Positions 23,605 through 35,281 are shown, counted from the first letter of the stretch. The stretch is DNA of 57,685 nt from an uncultured Muribaculaceae bacterium (GCA_947381945.1 CANCXM010000018.1:1-57685); one strand, 5' to 3'. Program-made: numbers and translations. The notes: generated from the letters alone by a model not told the origin.

Positions 23605-25326
23605 TTACGCCTTCAGCGTCCTCTCGGAAAGTGGTTTCACCTGACGGTTACGAATCTTCCAGACCACTGCATCGTATGGAGGAATCATCGTACGGAACGG
23701 TTTATGCGTACTCAGATCCTTCACATCTTGCTCACGGGTAATAAGTTCGGTTGCCACGACCTCTCCTTCCGGAATATTGAGCATATCGAAGGCGTGACGC
23801 GGAATCTCGATTGCAAGGTCACAGGAATCGGATGAGAAATTAACGGCAATCAGCAATGTCTCCCCGTCGCAGGAGCGGATGAACACATACTGGCGGTGAG
23901 GGTTGAGAGTCGGATTCTGATAGTTGACATACATCAGGTCAAAGAAACGGCCATGGGCAATTGCGCGCTCACGGTTGCATAGTCCGAGGATTGTGCAGTA
24001 TTTCGCACGCAGCCAACGCTCACGCGGAGTGAGCTGCGAACCGTCTGGCTTGCCGTTGTTGTACCAGCGTCGCAACGTAGCCACACTCCAGTAGTCAAAG
24101 ATGGTCGTACGTCCGTCATAACCGCTGAAGCCCTCAGTATCCGTGGCCTGTTCGCCAAGTTCCTGTCCGGCATAGATAAGCATCGGACCGGTGGAAATCA
24201 TGGAGCTTACGACCAATGAAGGAATCGCCTTGGCAGGGTCGCCGGCATAGAATTTCGAGCCGAAACGCTGCTCGTCATGATTCTCAAGGAAGTTGAGCAT
24301 ATTTCCGGATATGCCCTCGACTGTCTGCCAGCAATTGGTGATGGTTGCAGCAGAATAGTTCGAACACTGTATGCCACGGAGCGTGTCGTAGAGATTCACC
24401 TTGTCATACAGATAATCAAAACCACCCTTTTCAATGAAATCGCGGTAAATCTTCACATCGTAGAGTTCCGCGATGAACTTGATGCGCGGATAGCGGTCCT
24501 TGACATTGGGTATTGCCCACTGCCAGAATTCGAGAGGCACCATGTGGGCCATGTCGCAGCGGAAAGCGTCGACACCCTTCGAAGCCCAGAAACGCAGGAT
24601 GTGGAGCATCTTCATCCATGTGTCGGGAATCGGACGGAAATGCGTGGTCCAGTTGCCGGGGTCACGGCCATAGTTGAGTTTTACGGTCTCATACCAGTTG
24701 TTGACACCCGGAAACGCCGAGAAGCAATCATCGCCGGTAGCCTTTGCAGGGAACTCGATATATGCCTTCTTGCCGGTCCCGAGATCAATTGAAGGAGCGA
24801 AAAGCTGACGGGTGATATAATAGTAGTTGTTGTTCGGGCTGAAGAACATCTCTGTATTGTCATCCTCACCGAAATCCCGGATTCCAGCAGGCTTCGCATC
24901 GCTGTAGTAGCGTCGGGCCGTATGATTGGGGACAAAATCAATCACAACCTCAAGACCTGCGTCATGGGTGCGCGCGACAAGAGCCTCAAACTCACCCATG
25001 CGATTCTTGACATCGACCGCAAGGTCAGGGTCAATATCATAGTAGTCCTTGATTGCGTATGGCGAACCGGCCTGCCCCTTCACGACGTATGGATTGTCGG
25101 GACGTATGCCCTCGCTGCTGTAGTCAGTCTTGGTGGCGTGTTCGATCACACCTGTATACCACACATGCGTGGCACCAAGTTCCTTGATTCCTGCGAGAAC
25201 CGTATCGGTTATGTCATTCATCTTTCCCGAACCGTTCTGAGCGTATGTGCCGTTCGGGATACAGTGGTTGTTGGTATTAGTGAAGAGACGTGGTAATAAC
25301 TGATAGATTATTGGTTTTCGATCCAT
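23605..25326 (-). CDS. Alpha-amylase family glycoside hydrolase (GH13), cytoplasmic
   Basis: A 573-aa GH13 enzyme with the four conserved regions in order: DFVPNHTARR (about residue 130), FRCDMAHMV with the nucleophile Asp (about 257), FIAELYDV with the acid/base Glu (about 288), and FLENHDEQRFG with the transition-state Asp (about 345). It has no signal peptide, so it acts on internal alpha-glucans or imported maltodextrins. The subfamily and product cannot be fixed by eye. It lies 50 nt downstream of the patatin-like gene and may share its promoter. Confidence 0.9.
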   Translation of the reverse strand: MDRKPIIYQLLPRLFTNTNNHCIPNGTYAQNGSGKMNDITDTVLAGIKELGATHVWYTGVIEHATKTDYSSEGIRPDNPYVVKGQAGSPYAIKDYYDIDPDLAVDVKNRMGEFEALVARTHDAGLEVVIDFVPNHTARRYYSDAKPAGIRDFGEDDNTEMFFSPNNNYYYITRQLFAPSIDLGTGKKAYIEFPAKATGDDCFSAFPGVNNWYETVKLNYGRDPGNWTTHFRPIPDTWMKMLHILRFWASKGVDAFRCDMAHMVPLEFWQWAIPNVKDRYPRIKFIAELYDVKIYRDFIEKGGFDYLYDKVNLYDTLRGIQCSNYSAATITNCWQTVEGISGNMLNFLENHDEQRFGSKFYAGDPAKAIPSLVVSSMISTGPMLIYAGQELGEQATDTEGFSGYDGRTTIFDYWSVATLRRWYNNGKPDGSQLTPRERWLRAKYCTILGLCNRERAIAHGRFFDLMYVNYQNPTLNPHRQYVFIRSCDGETLLIAVNFSSDSCDLAIEIPRHAFDMLNIPEGEVVATELITREQDVKDLSTHKPFRTMIPPYDAVVWKIRNRQVKPLSERTLKA

Positions 25327-25376
25327 ACTACATTACTATATATACATTTTTTGCTACGTTGTGTGGCTAATCGCTT

Positions 25377-26177
25377 TCATGACTTCAACCTCGGTCCCCG
25401 ATGGGTGAAACCCGCGTCGAGGAGCGCCGACAGAGTGCTGTCGTAGCCGGAGCGGAACACCCTGCGGATTTCTTTGAGATTGAACACCTTATATGATGCC
25501 ACATCATCAATGCTTATGGCCAGGTCACAGAGTTCCATCTGTGGCTGGGAATTGTTTTTTACAAGAAGATCGTATGTGCGGTGAGCGATGTCCATGATGG
25601 ACTTCGGCTTTCCACGGTGAGGCACCGGACTGCAATTTATTCCGATTAGATACTTGCAACTGTCCCTGAGCGCCCATGCCGGAAGATTGGCAAGCACACC
25701 GCCGTCAACGTAGGTCACACCTCCGATTCTGACAGGCTTGAAGACAATTGGAATACTGCACGAAGCAGCCACACAGTCGACTATGCTCCCTTCCGAAAAG
25801 GCCACAGGCTTATTATTGTCGAGATCCGTGGCACATATCATGGCCGGCAGTGGCAGATCCTCAATCTTATCGTAAGGAATTTGCTTTTTCAAGAACTTCT
25901 TGAAACCGTCCATCGAAAAAAAACCGTCGCGTGGCACTCCAAGCTCGGCGAAATCGCCAAACTTCACATCGCTGAAAGCCGTCACAATCTCCTCCGGAGC
26001 CATTCCGGAAGCATACATGGCCGTCACTACTGATCCGGCACTCACCCCGGCGATAATATCGGCCTTGATACCGACCTCCTCCAAAGCGAGCAGTGCACCG
26101 GCGTGTGCGAAACCTCTGGCCCCACCCCCGCTGAGGACAAGGCCAACCTTATAAGGCTTTCTTGAAAATTTAAGCAT
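25377..26177 (-). CDS. Patatin-like phospholipase, RssA type
   Basis: A serine lipase-like protein of about 266 aa. It has the oxyanion loop SGGGARGFAHAG near residue 14, the nucleophile elbow GVSAGS near residue 43, and the Asp of the catalytic dyad in YVDGGVLANLP (about 165). Bacterial members cleave acyl chains of membrane lipids, but no substrate can be given. There is no signal peptide. Two start codons (26186 and 26177) are possible. I chose 26177 because the -7 box at 26195-26202 would leave almost no leader for 26186. Confidence 0.88.
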   Translation of the reverse strand: MLKFSRKPYKVGLVLSGGGARGFAHAGALLALEEVGIKADIIAGVSAGSVVTAMYASGMAPEEIVTAFSDVKFGDFAELGVPRDGFFSMDGFKKFLKKQIPYDKIEDLPLPAMICATDLDNNKPVAFSEGSIVDCVAASCSIPIVFKPVRIGGVTYVDGGVLANLPAWALRDSCKYLIGINCSPVPHRGKPKSIMDIAHRTYDLLVKNNSQPQMELCDLAISIDDVASYKVFNLKEIRRVFRSGYDSTLSALLDAGFTHRGPRLKS

Positions 26178-26194
26178 ATCAAGCATGGCGATTG

Positions 26195-26227
26195 CAAATT
26201 TACAACATTTCCCCCAACTTCCCCCAA
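26195..26227 (-). promoter_or_regulatory. Promoter of the patatin-like gene
   Basis: The minus strand carries TAAATTTG (26195-26202) with a TTG at 26225-26227, 22 nt away. A 10-nt direct repeat of the CCCCCAACTT type spans the -33 region. Confidence 0.5.
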
Positions 26228-26269
26228 CTTCCAACGTTAAAATTCAGTGTTAAATTAATGCAAGTTCGA

Positions 26270-26301
26270 TTTGGCCGTACAAAATATTCTGCGTATATTC
26301 G
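26270..26301 (+). promoter_or_regulatory. Likely promoter of the ATPase-HNH pair
   Basis: TTTG at 26270-26273 and TATATTCG at 26294-26301, 20 nt apart. The -7 box has one mismatch to TAnnTTTG. It lies 30 nt before the ATPase start and is divergent to the patatin promoter. Confidence 0.45.
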
Positions 26302-26331
26302 CCATACCGTTAATATAAAATCAAAATATCG

Positions 26332-27654
26332 ATGGAAACCCTCATTGTTCATGATTTCCGAGGACTTCATGAGTTTGCGATGTCATTCACACCCGGCGTT
26401 AACATTATCGTCGGTGATAATGCGTGTGGAAAGACCTCTGTACTCAAGGCCGTAAAATATGCACTCAGTTCGTTTTTCAGTGGATTTAACGATGAAAACA
26501 CGACATGGCTATCCCCCGGTAATGATGATTTCCGTTTACACACCATAGGCGATTGGGAAGCGCCGTCGCTTCCAATATCCATTGAGTTTTCACTCGCACC
26601 GATGCTTCTCGACGCATCTCTGATTGAATGGCCGGACAAATTACTCGAGGTCAGAAAAAACTCGCCAAAAAACAGCCGTAATCTTGTCGGCGGAATAATC
26701 CCTCTCCGCGACTATGGCCGCTTATTGAAGGAAAAATTGTATACAGTAGCCGGTGAAGACAAACAAAGAACGATTCCTTTGCCGCTTTTTGATTCAATTT
26801 CCACTGTCTACACTCATGTTGATAAAAAAATTCCACAAAAAAAATTTCTGTCTCCTTCCACGAAACCGACTCTCGGATATCTTGGTTGTCTTACCGGTGG
26901 TGGTTTTGGATCGCATTGGTGGCAGAGGATAAAGGTGCTTTCTGAAACCCGTCGGCGTTTGTGGGAAGTAGAAGGTGTAAAAAATGCCATCTGCGATGCA
27001 CTCGGCCCGAATGGATGCGGAATAATCAGCGATATTAATCCTGTTGTATCTCTAAATGAGATATTTGTAAATTATACTGATGGCCGAGAGGTGACCTACG
27101 ATCTTTTACCGGACGGCTACCTTCGTCTGGTTGACATCGTAATAAATCTGGCATTCCGCGCACTCTTGCTCAACGGAGAACTTTATGGAGCGGAGGCCCC
27201 ACGACTGACAAGTGGAACCGTTCTGATAGACGAAATAGACCTCCACCTGCATCCGTCATTGCAAGCATTAGTTGTCAAAGGGCTGCATAATGCATTTCCA
27301 AGGTTACAGTTTATTGCCACTTCTCATTCTCCAAGGGTCATGGGAGGAGTGGAAAACACGCCGTCGGATCAAGTGGTAAGACTCCAGAATGAAAATGGAT
27401 TAATTATTTCCACTCAATTACCATCGTTCGGGCTTGATGTCAATGCCATTCTTGATTTGCTCGGATTACAGGTGCGTGACGCAGAAGTTCAATCTCAACT
27501 TGTCAGACTTTTTGACCTCATCGACAATGGTATGAATATGGAGGCTCAGGAATTGATTGATCAAATGCGTTCACGATTCGGAAATACACTACCCGACCTT
27601 ACCGAAGCTGAAACTCTTCTGTCACTAAATGATTTCGGGGATGGAAACTGTTAA
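26332..27654 (+). CDS. PtuA-like AAA/ABC-type ATPase (putative Septu defence)
   Basis: A 440-aa SMC/RecF-like ATPase. Walker A is GDNACGKTS (residues 28-36). The ABC-signature region is LLPDGYLRLVDIV (about 262-274), Walker B is LIDEIDLHLHPS (about 301-312), and a switch His lies in ATSHSPRV (about 334). The region between is too short for a long coiled coil. ATPases of this group (COG3950-like) pair with HNH proteins in Septu systems and in retron Ec78-type systems, where the ATPase is thought to sense infection and control the nuclease. The next gene is exactly such an HNH protein, overlapping by 14 nt. The gene is more AT-rich than its neighbours, which suits a transferred defence module. 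Confidence 0.8.
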   Translation: METLIVHDFRGLHEFAMSFTPGVNIIVGDNACGKTSVLKAVKYALSSFFSGFNDENTTWLSPGNDDFRLHTIGDWEAPSLPISIEFSLAPMLLDASLIEWPDKLLEVRKNSPKNSRNLVGGIIPLRDYGRLLKEKLYTVAGEDKQRTIPLPLFDSISTVYTHVDKKIPQKKFLSPSTKPTLGYLGCLTGGGFGSHWWQRIKVLSETRRRLWEVEGVKNAICDALGPNGCGIISDINPVVSLNEIFVNYTDGREVTYDLLPDGYLRLVDIVINLAFRALLLNGELYGAEAPRLTSGTVLIDEIDLHLHPSLQALVVKGLHNAFPRLQFIATSHSPRVMGGVENTPSDQVVRLQNENGLIISTQLPSFGLDVNAILDLLGLQVRDAEVQSQLVRLFDLIDNGMNMEAQELIDQMRSRFGNTLPDLTEAETLLSLNDFGDGNC

Positions 27655-28429
27655 CAAAGGTCCGGAACCTCAAGCATGGGCCAATCATCGGCAAACACCG
27701 GGAGCCGACTATGAGGCGACATCTGAGCTTAAATTCTCACTGTTGACACAACAGGGCTTCACTTGCGCATACTGCGGACGAAGGATTCCATGTATCGACC
27801 GTCAATTTCACGACAATAAAGAGCCTCGTGCTGACCGTATGAGGATCGAACATGTCATACCGAGAGAAACCCTTAAGACGGCAGAGAAAAGGATGATATA
27901 TGAAAATCTTGTAGCCTGCTGTCCCGGTGCAATCGGGTATATACCGTCCAAAAAAGGATTCGCTTCCCACCATTGTGATCTTCGTAAAGGAAGTAGCGAA
28001 ATTCATTTCGACATTTTTGACAATAATCTTCCGGCATATTTCAAATATGTCACCAATTCCAAAAGTCAGAATGCCGGAGCAGTCATACATGTCAATAGTC
28101 ATGATTTACAAGTCGAAATCGGAAATACGGACCGTAATTCTCTTGAAAGCGATAGCAATGTCTTGAACCTTAACCACCCGATATTGCGAATAAATCGTAT
28201 GGCAATTATAAAAGCTATCGAGCAGAAGGCTATAGCTGAAAGCAAAAGGCATTCTCTGAACGCGACATGGTGGAAAAGACTTCTCTTTCATTTTGAATCA
28301 ATGAGTGAGAACGTTAAATATATAAACCCGGAAACCGGAAATGAGGAACGTTTTCCGGCATATCCGGCTTACAGAGCCATCGCGTGCTTTTACATCAGAA
28401 AAAAATTAAGGGCTTGTGGGGCTTCCTGA
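27641..28429 (+). CDS. PtuB-like HNH endonuclease (putative Septu effector)
   Basis: A 262-aa protein resembling the TIGR02646 HNH family. It has a first zinc pair in CAYCGRRI (about residues 42-49), the HNH core RIEHVIPRE with the catalytic His (about 68-76), a later Cys/His group HHCDLRKGS (about 118-126), and the motif LNLNHPILRINR (about 172-183) typical of the family. In Septu the PtuB nuclease degrades nucleic acid and blocks phage growth. I chose the ATG at 27641 over 27629 because METVNKGPEP fits the family start. It overlaps the ATPase gene, so translation is probably coupled. No reverse transcriptase or retron RNA was seen, so it is not a retron. Confidence 0.78.
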   Translation: METVNKGPEPQAWANHRQTPGADYEATSELKFSLLTQQGFTCAYCGRRIPCIDRQFHDNKEPRADRMRIEHVIPRETLKTAEKRMIYENLVACCPGAIGYIPSKKGFASHHCDLRKGSSEIHFDIFDNNLPAYFKYVTNSKSQNAGAVIHVNSHDLQVEIGNTDRNSLESDSNVLNLNHPILRINRMAIIKAIEQKAIAESKRHSLNATWWKRLLFHFESMSENVKYINPETGNEERFPAYPAYRAIACFYIRKKLRACGAS

Positions 28430-28481
28430 TATACATGTTTTCATTCAAAAGAACCAACCCATTCCACTAATCTAAAATTTA

Positions 28482-28513
28482 TTTGGCTATTAAATTTTAA
28501 TGAATTAACTTTG
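28482..28513 (+). promoter_or_regulatory. Promoter of the thiamin operon
   Basis: TTTG (28482-28485) and TAACTTTG (28506-28513) with a 20-nt spacer, a near-perfect Bacteroidota promoter. The transcript would start near 28520, at the first base of the riboswitch. Confidence 0.75.
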
Positions 28514-28517
28514 TGGC

Positions 28518-28600
28518 GACAAAGGGGTGCGTGCCTATTGGGACGCTGAGATGATACCCTCCGAACCTGATGCGGTTAGTACCGCCGAAGGGATTGCATA
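28518..28600 (+). ncRNA. TPP riboswitch (THI element)
   Basis: The aptamer signature is clear: GGGGTGC at 28524-28530, CTGAGATGATACCC at 28546-28559, and the second pyrimidine/pyrophosphate-sensing arm GAACCTGATGCGGTTAG (28563-28579) closing with CCGCCGAAGGG (28582-28592). It binds thiamin pyrophosphate and lowers expression of the genes downstream. The expression platform is not obvious: about 250 nt separate the aptamer from the thiD start. Confidence 0.95.
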
Positions 28601-28852
28601 AGTCCTTGCTGTTATCCACGGTCGGCTGAACGATAGCCTGCCTGACAGTTTTTAATATTCAATCTACGGTGAATCATAAATCGCCGGTGACAGATGTTAC
28701 GGATATAGATGTGTGTGGTTTCCACGCGACTGATTATCCGTCGGCAAGGAGGAAGTTTTTTCAGACTCATTTTCCCGCATCGCTTTGTCAGATACATGCA
28801 TCACCAACCAGGTGACAGCATAAGTCTATATGCTAACAATATAATCTGCACG
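28601..28852 (+). other. Long leader between TPP aptamer and thiD
   Basis: About 250 nt with no recognised gene. An in-frame ATG at 28709 would extend thiD by 48 residues, but they do not look like ThiD. No clear terminator or anti-terminator pair was found. The leader probably contains the switch's expression platform. Confidence 0.4.
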
Positions 28853-29680
28853 ATGCGAACATATTTCCCAGTTCTCACAATAGCCGGAAGCGACTCTTCG
28901 GGAGGCGCAGGCATCCAAGCCGACATTAAGACCATGTCGGCCATAGGTTGTTATGCCATGTCGGCTATCACGTCAATCACCGCTCAAAACACAACCGGAG
29001 TCCGCTCCATCATGCCTGTCAGCCCTGCGATTGTGGCCGACCAGATTGATATGGTCATGACCGACATCCCACCGCTCGCTACAAAAATCGGAATGCTCTG
29101 CAATGCGGATGTAGCCTCAGCGGTTGCTGAAAGACTCGGACATTACCGCCCTGCCAATCTTGTCGTCGACCCTGTGATGATTTCCACATCCGGTTCCGTG
29201 CTTCTGGAAAAGGAAGCAGTGGAGACGCTTGTGAGACGCATTCTGCCTCTCGCCACCATAATTACCCCTAACCAGATGGAAGCCAAGGCGCTCACCGACG
29301 AGACCGATGTCACGAAGCAAATAGCGAAATTCAGGGAGATGGGGTGCAGAAATATCCTTATAAAAGGTGGTGATACCGACCGTACGGATTTCAAGATTGA
29401 TGTGCTTGCCATTGAAGGCAACGACGAGGCAATCGAATTGCGCGCCGATGCCATCGACACCCGCAACACACACGGTACAGGCTGCACACTGTCGTCGGCC
29501 ATAGCCTCATATCTCGCTCTCGGCTACGAACTGCCCGATGCTGTCAGAATGGCAAAGCTCTATGTGACCCACGCATTGAAGGAAGGCTCATGGATTACCA
29601 CAGGTAAAGGCCACGGCCCTGTCAACCACTTCTTCTCTCCCCGAAGACTCAAAAATTTCAATCCCAACCGCAAGATATGA
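28853..29680 (+). CDS. thiD: Hydroxymethylpyrimidine/phosphomethylpyrimidine kinase
   Basis: Phosphorylates HMP and HMP-phosphate to give HMP pyrophosphate for ThiE. The 276-aa ribokinase-fold protein starts with VLTIAGSDSSGGAGIQADIKT (ATP/HMP site, residues 6-26), has DPVMISTSGSVLL (about 103-115) and NQMEAKAL, and ends its active site with DTRNTHGTGCTLSSAIA (about 202-218), where the anion hole and catalytic base lie. The start at 28853 matches the family. It leads the thiamin operon and its stop overlaps the thiS start (ATGA). Confidence 0.96.
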   Translation: MRTYFPVLTIAGSDSSGGAGIQADIKTMSAIGCYAMSAITSITAQNTTGVRSIMPVSPAIVADQIDMVMTDIPPLATKIGMLCNADVASAVAERLGHYRPANLVVDPVMISTSGSVLLEKEAVETLVRRILPLATIITPNQMEAKALTDETDVTKQIAKFREMGCRNILIKGGDTDRTDFKIDVLAIEGNDEAIELRADAIDTRNTHGTGCTLSSAIASYLALGYELPDAVRMAKLYVTHALKEGSWITTGKGHGPVNHFFSPRRLKNFNPNRKI

Positions 29681-29877
29681 AAATATTCATCAACGATGTG
29701 GCTCTCGAACTTCCTGAAGGCGCAACCATTCAGGATGCACTCGACGCAAAGGAAATCAAGCCGCAGGGCATAGCGACAGCCCTCAACGGGGCTGTGGTTC
29801 CGGCTTTGTCGCGTGGAAGCAAAAAAGTTTCCGAAGGTGACAAGATAGTAATCATCAAGGCCTTCTACGGAGGCTGA
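29677..29877 (+). CDS. thiS: Sulfur carrier protein ThiS
   Basis: A 66-aa ubiquitin-like carrier that brings sulfur to ThiG as a thiocarboxylate on its C-terminal glycine. The protein ends in KAFYGG, the required di-glycine tail. Length is normal. It overlaps the thiD stop by 4 nt, so translation is coupled. The usual activating enzyme ThiF is not in the operon. Confidence 0.95.
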   Translation: MKIFINDVALELPEGATIQDALDAKEIKPQGIATALNGAVVPALSRGSKKVSEGDKIVIIKAFYGG

Positions 29878-29942
29878 CAAACGGCATACCCCATAAATAC
29901 CTATCACAAGTTCTCAATACCCAATTATTGACTCTCCAACCG

Positions 29943-30518
29943 ATGTTAAAGATAGCAATCACCCCCGAAATACCCGACGAACGCAAGGAACCCGGCATGA
30001 TACGATGTCTCCTTGAAGGAGGATGGTACCGCGTCCATCTCCGTCACCCCGGCGCAAGCCGCAGGGAGATGCGCGACCTCATCGAAGCCATACCTCAGGA
30101 GCTTCATTCCCGCCTTGTGCTCCACGGGCATTTCGACCTCGTCAACGACTTTAACCTTGGAGGATTGCATCTCAACAGGCGTTGCCCAACCCCTCCTGTC
30201 AACTACCGTGGAGCATTAAGCCGCTCCTGCCACACCATCGGAGAGGTCAAGGAGAATTCCGGACCGGACTATGTGACCCTCAGCCCAATCTTCGACAGCA
30301 TTTCCAAATCGGGCTACCGGTCAGCCTTCACTCCGACCGAACTTTCACAACTGGATTCTGTGGCTACACCCGTCATTGCTCTCGGAGGCGTCACTCCTGA
30401 ACGTATTGACGAACTTAAACGTTACAATTTCAGCGGTTTCGCAATGCTCGGCTCCATCCCGTGGGATGGCGACAACTGCGATATGCTGAACTTTATCAAC
30501 CAAATGAATAAATTTTAA
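29943..30518 (+). CDS. TenI-like protein (ThiE paralogue, probable thiazole tautomerase)
   Basis: A 191-aa protein with the ThiE/TenI fold. Compared with the true ThiE downstream, the phosphate-site and metal residues are missing: the Asp-Asp-Arg region of ThiE reads LVLHGHFDL here, and HLGKED reads GLHLNRR. It keeps SRSCHTIGEVKE, with the His that acts in TenI, plus DYVTLSPIFDS and ALGGVTPERI. TenI converts the ThiG product to its aromatic thiazole tautomer, which fits its position in this operon. I chose position 29943 rather than 29928 because MLKIAITPE fits the family start. Confidence 0.8.
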   Translation: MLKIAITPEIPDERKEPGMIRCLLEGGWYRVHLRHPGASRREMRDLIEAIPQELHSRLVLHGHFDLVNDFNLGGLHLNRRCPTPPVNYRGALSRSCHTIGEVKENSGPDYVTLSPIFDSISKSGYRSAFTPTELSQLDSVATPVIALGGVTPERIDELKRYNFSGFAMLGSIPWDGDNCDMLNFINQMNKF

Positions 30519-30522
30519 AGCT

Positions 30523-31161
30523 ATGCTTCAATTCATAACCCACCCCTCCGACAAATACACGATAGCCGAAGAAGTACAGATGGTGCTCGAAGGCGGCTGC
30601 AAGTGGATACAGCTCCGTCTCAAAGACGCGACTGACGAAGAGTTCCGTCAGACGGCTCTTGAGATTATTCCACTCTGTCAGGAAAACGAGGCCTTCCTCG
30701 TCTTCGACGACCGCGTTGAACTTGCCATGGAGATGTCGGTCCACGGTGTCCATCTTGGCAAAGAAGACATGAATCCCCTACTCGCCCGCGAAACGATGGG
30801 GGCGGAAGCCATCATCGGATGCACTGCCAACACAGCCGACGACATCAAGAAATTCAAAGGCTGGGATGTCGATTATGTCGGTCTCGGGCCGTTCCGCTAC
30901 ACAACCACAAAATCCAAACTCTCACCGGTTATCGGCCTCGAAGGCTACAAGGAAATCGTCAAGGAGGTCAGGGCAGCCGACATATTGCTTCCGATTGTGG
31001 CAATCGGCGGTGTGACCATCGACGACATCGACCAGCTCATGGCAACCGGCATAAACGGTGTGGCAATGAGCGGCGCCATTATCAATGCTCCAGATCCGGT
31101 CGACTACACCCGCCGGTCCATTGAAAAACTCCACGAAGCATTCGCCAGGATGAAGAACTAA
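30523..31161 (+). CDS. thiE: Thiamine-phosphate synthase
   Basis: Joins HMP pyrophosphate and thiazole phosphate to make thiamin phosphate. The 212-aa TIM-barrel protein has WIQLRLKDA (residues 28-36), FDDRVELA (pyrophosphate and Mg site, about 66-73), VHLGKEDM (about 81-88), [14 protein letters not shown] (about 127-140) and [10 protein letters not shown] (about 166-175), all ThiE signatures. It starts 4 nt after the TenI-like gene. Confidence 0.95.
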   Translation: MLQFITHPSDKYTIAEEVQMVLEGGCKWIQLRLKDATDEEFRQTALEIIPLCQENEAFLVFDDRVELAMEMSVHGVHLGKEDMNPLLARETMGAEAIIGCTANTADDIKKFKGWDVDYVGLGPFRYTTTKSKLSPVIGLEGYKEIVKEVRAADILLPIVAIGGVTIDDIDQLMATGINGVAMSGAIINAPDPVDYTRRSIEKLHEAFARMKN

Positions 31162-31180
31162 CAACCAATCTTTTACATAT

Positions 31181-33714
<2,534 letters not shown>

Positions 33715-33725
33715 AGCCTCACACC

Positions 33726-34835
33726 ATGTTTTCCGACGAACTGAAAAAATATGACTGGGATGAGACCACACGTTTCATACAGTCACGCACGGCAGCCCAT
33801 GTCCGGGCAGCCCTGCGAAAGGAAAATCTGAGCGTGGAGGACTTCATGGCCCTCATCTCGCCCGCTGCCGAACCCTTCCTTGAAGAGATGGCCCAACTCA
33901 GCCATCGCTACACCCTCGAACGTTTCGGCAAGACGATTTCGATGTACATCCCAATGTATGTCTCCAACGCCTGCACCAACCACTGCGTCTACTGTGGTTT
34001 CAACCACAGCAACCCGCTCGAACGCGTCACGCTGACGATGGAGCAGGTCAAAGCCGAATGTGAGGCAATCCGCCGTCTTGGACCCTTCGAGAATCTCCTC
34101 ATCGTGTCAGGCGAATTCCCGACCCTCAACGGCGTGGACTATCTCGAGGAAGTGCTTCACGTCTGCCGCCCCTACTTCAACAATCTCACCATCGAAGTGA
34201 TGCCGATGAAGAGCGAGAGCTACGCACGTCTTGTCAAGAGTGGTCTCAACGGAGTTGTATGCTTCCAGGAAACCTACAACTCCGCCAACTACCGCAACTA
34301 TCATCCCAAAGGGATGAAGTCGATATTCGACTGGCGAGTCAACGGCTTCGACCGCATGGGGCAGGCCGGCGTCCACAAAATCGGCATGGGTGTGCTCATC
34401 GGACTTGAAGACTGGCGCACCGACCTGACAATGATGGCACGCCACCTGCGCTATCTCCGCAAAAACTACTGGCGGACCCGCTACAGCGTCAACTTCCCGC
34501 GCATGTGTCCGGCCGAGGGTGGCTATCAGCCCAAAGTGGTCATGAGCGACCGCGAACTCGCGCAGGTCACATTTGCTTTCCGTATTTTCGACCACGATGT
34601 GGACATTTCCTACTCGACCCGTGAAGACCCGATCTTCCGCGCCAACATGATGAAACTCGGAGTGACATCCATGAGCGCTGGAAGCAAGACCGAACCGGGC
34701 GGCTACGTCTCGACCCCCGACGCCCTCGAACAATTCGAGGTGTCAGACCCCCGCTCCCCCGAAGCAGTTGCCGCCGACATCCGCCGTCTCGGATATGAAG
34801 CGGTCTGGAAAGACTGGGACAAGATATTTGACTGA
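33726..34835 (+). CDS. thiH: 2-iminoacetate (dehydroglycine) synthase
   Basis: A radical-SAM enzyme that splits tyrosine into p-cresol and dehydroglycine, supplying ThiG under anaerobic conditions. The 369-aa protein has the cluster motif CTNHCVYCGF (CX3CX2C, about residues 82-91) and C-terminal residues SMSAGSKTEPGGY typical of ThiH. I chose position 33726 because the longer frame (from 33651) overlaps thiC by 64 nt and adds no family sequence. It is the last gene of the operon. Its presence instead of a glycine oxidase fits an anaerobe. Confidence 0.95.
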   Translation: MFSDELKKYDWDETTRFIQSRTAAHVRAALRKENLSVEDFMALISPAAEPFLEEMAQLSHRYTLERFGKTISMYIPMYVSNACTNHCVYCGFNHSNPLERVTLTMEQVKAECEAIRRLGPFENLLIVSGEFPTLNGVDYLEEVLHVCRPYFNNLTIEVMPMKSESYARLVKSGLNGVVCFQETYNSANYRNYHPKGMKSIFDWRVNGFDRMGQAGVHKIGMGVLIGLEDWRTDLTMMARHLRYLRKNYWRTRYSVNFPRMCPAEGGYQPKVVMSDRELAQVTFAFRIFDHDVDISYSTREDPIFRANMMKLGVTSMSAGSKTEPGGYVSTPDALEQFEVSDPRSPEAVAADIRRLGYEAVWKDWDKIFD

Positions 34836-34979
34836 CACGCTCACACCATCAAATCTTTGAACGCCACCGTTACCCAAAAGTCAACAAAAGGGACTTTTCC
34901 CAAAACTTTTTCGTTCTACAGACATTTATATAGTATATAAGGAATTTTATTAAAACTCACATATTAACTATTTTGTATT

Positions 34980-35249
34980 ATGAAATCGTTTGGTAAAGGT
35001 CTCTTTTGGATTGGCTTCATCCTGCTTATGGGTGTTGTAATCGCATATATGATAATCATGTTTGCCGGAATCGTTGCATTCACAACATGGACTACATCAA
35101 TCACCATCTGCGCCATCATCATCGTCAGCGGACTGTTGATGCTCGTTGGACGCACCTACGAACGCAAGGGTGAAGAAAAACATCAGATGAAAGAATTGGA
35201 AAACGCGGAGAAAAACAACACTTACGCTGACCCGACAACTAAGATTTAG
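34980..35249 (+). CDS. Small membrane protein of unknown function
   Basis: An 89-residue protein with two membrane segments (about residues 8-32 and 38-58) and a charged, hydrophilic tail rich in Glu, Lys and Asn. It has no signal peptide cleavage site and no family I recognise. Both ends probably face the cytoplasm. It stands alone between the thiamin operon and a strong terminator. The hydrophobic pattern and a clean start support a real gene. Confidence 0.6.
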   Translation: MKSFGKGLFWIGFILLMGVVIAYMIIMFAGIVAFTTWTTSITICAIIIVSGLLMLVGRTYERKGEEKHQMKELENAEKNNTYADPTTKI

Positions 35250-35281
35250 ACATCCCCATCCATAAATTTGAATCAGTTAGA

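Noticed and set aside
26186..28500. A retron around the ATPase-HNH pair
   Set aside because: No reverse transcriptase or msr/msd-like RNA; the flanks are a lipase gene and a TPP riboswitch.
34873..34896. Terminator after thiH
   Set aside because: Only a 7-bp A/T-rich stem (AAAAGTC with GACTTTT) and no clean T run; too weak to list.
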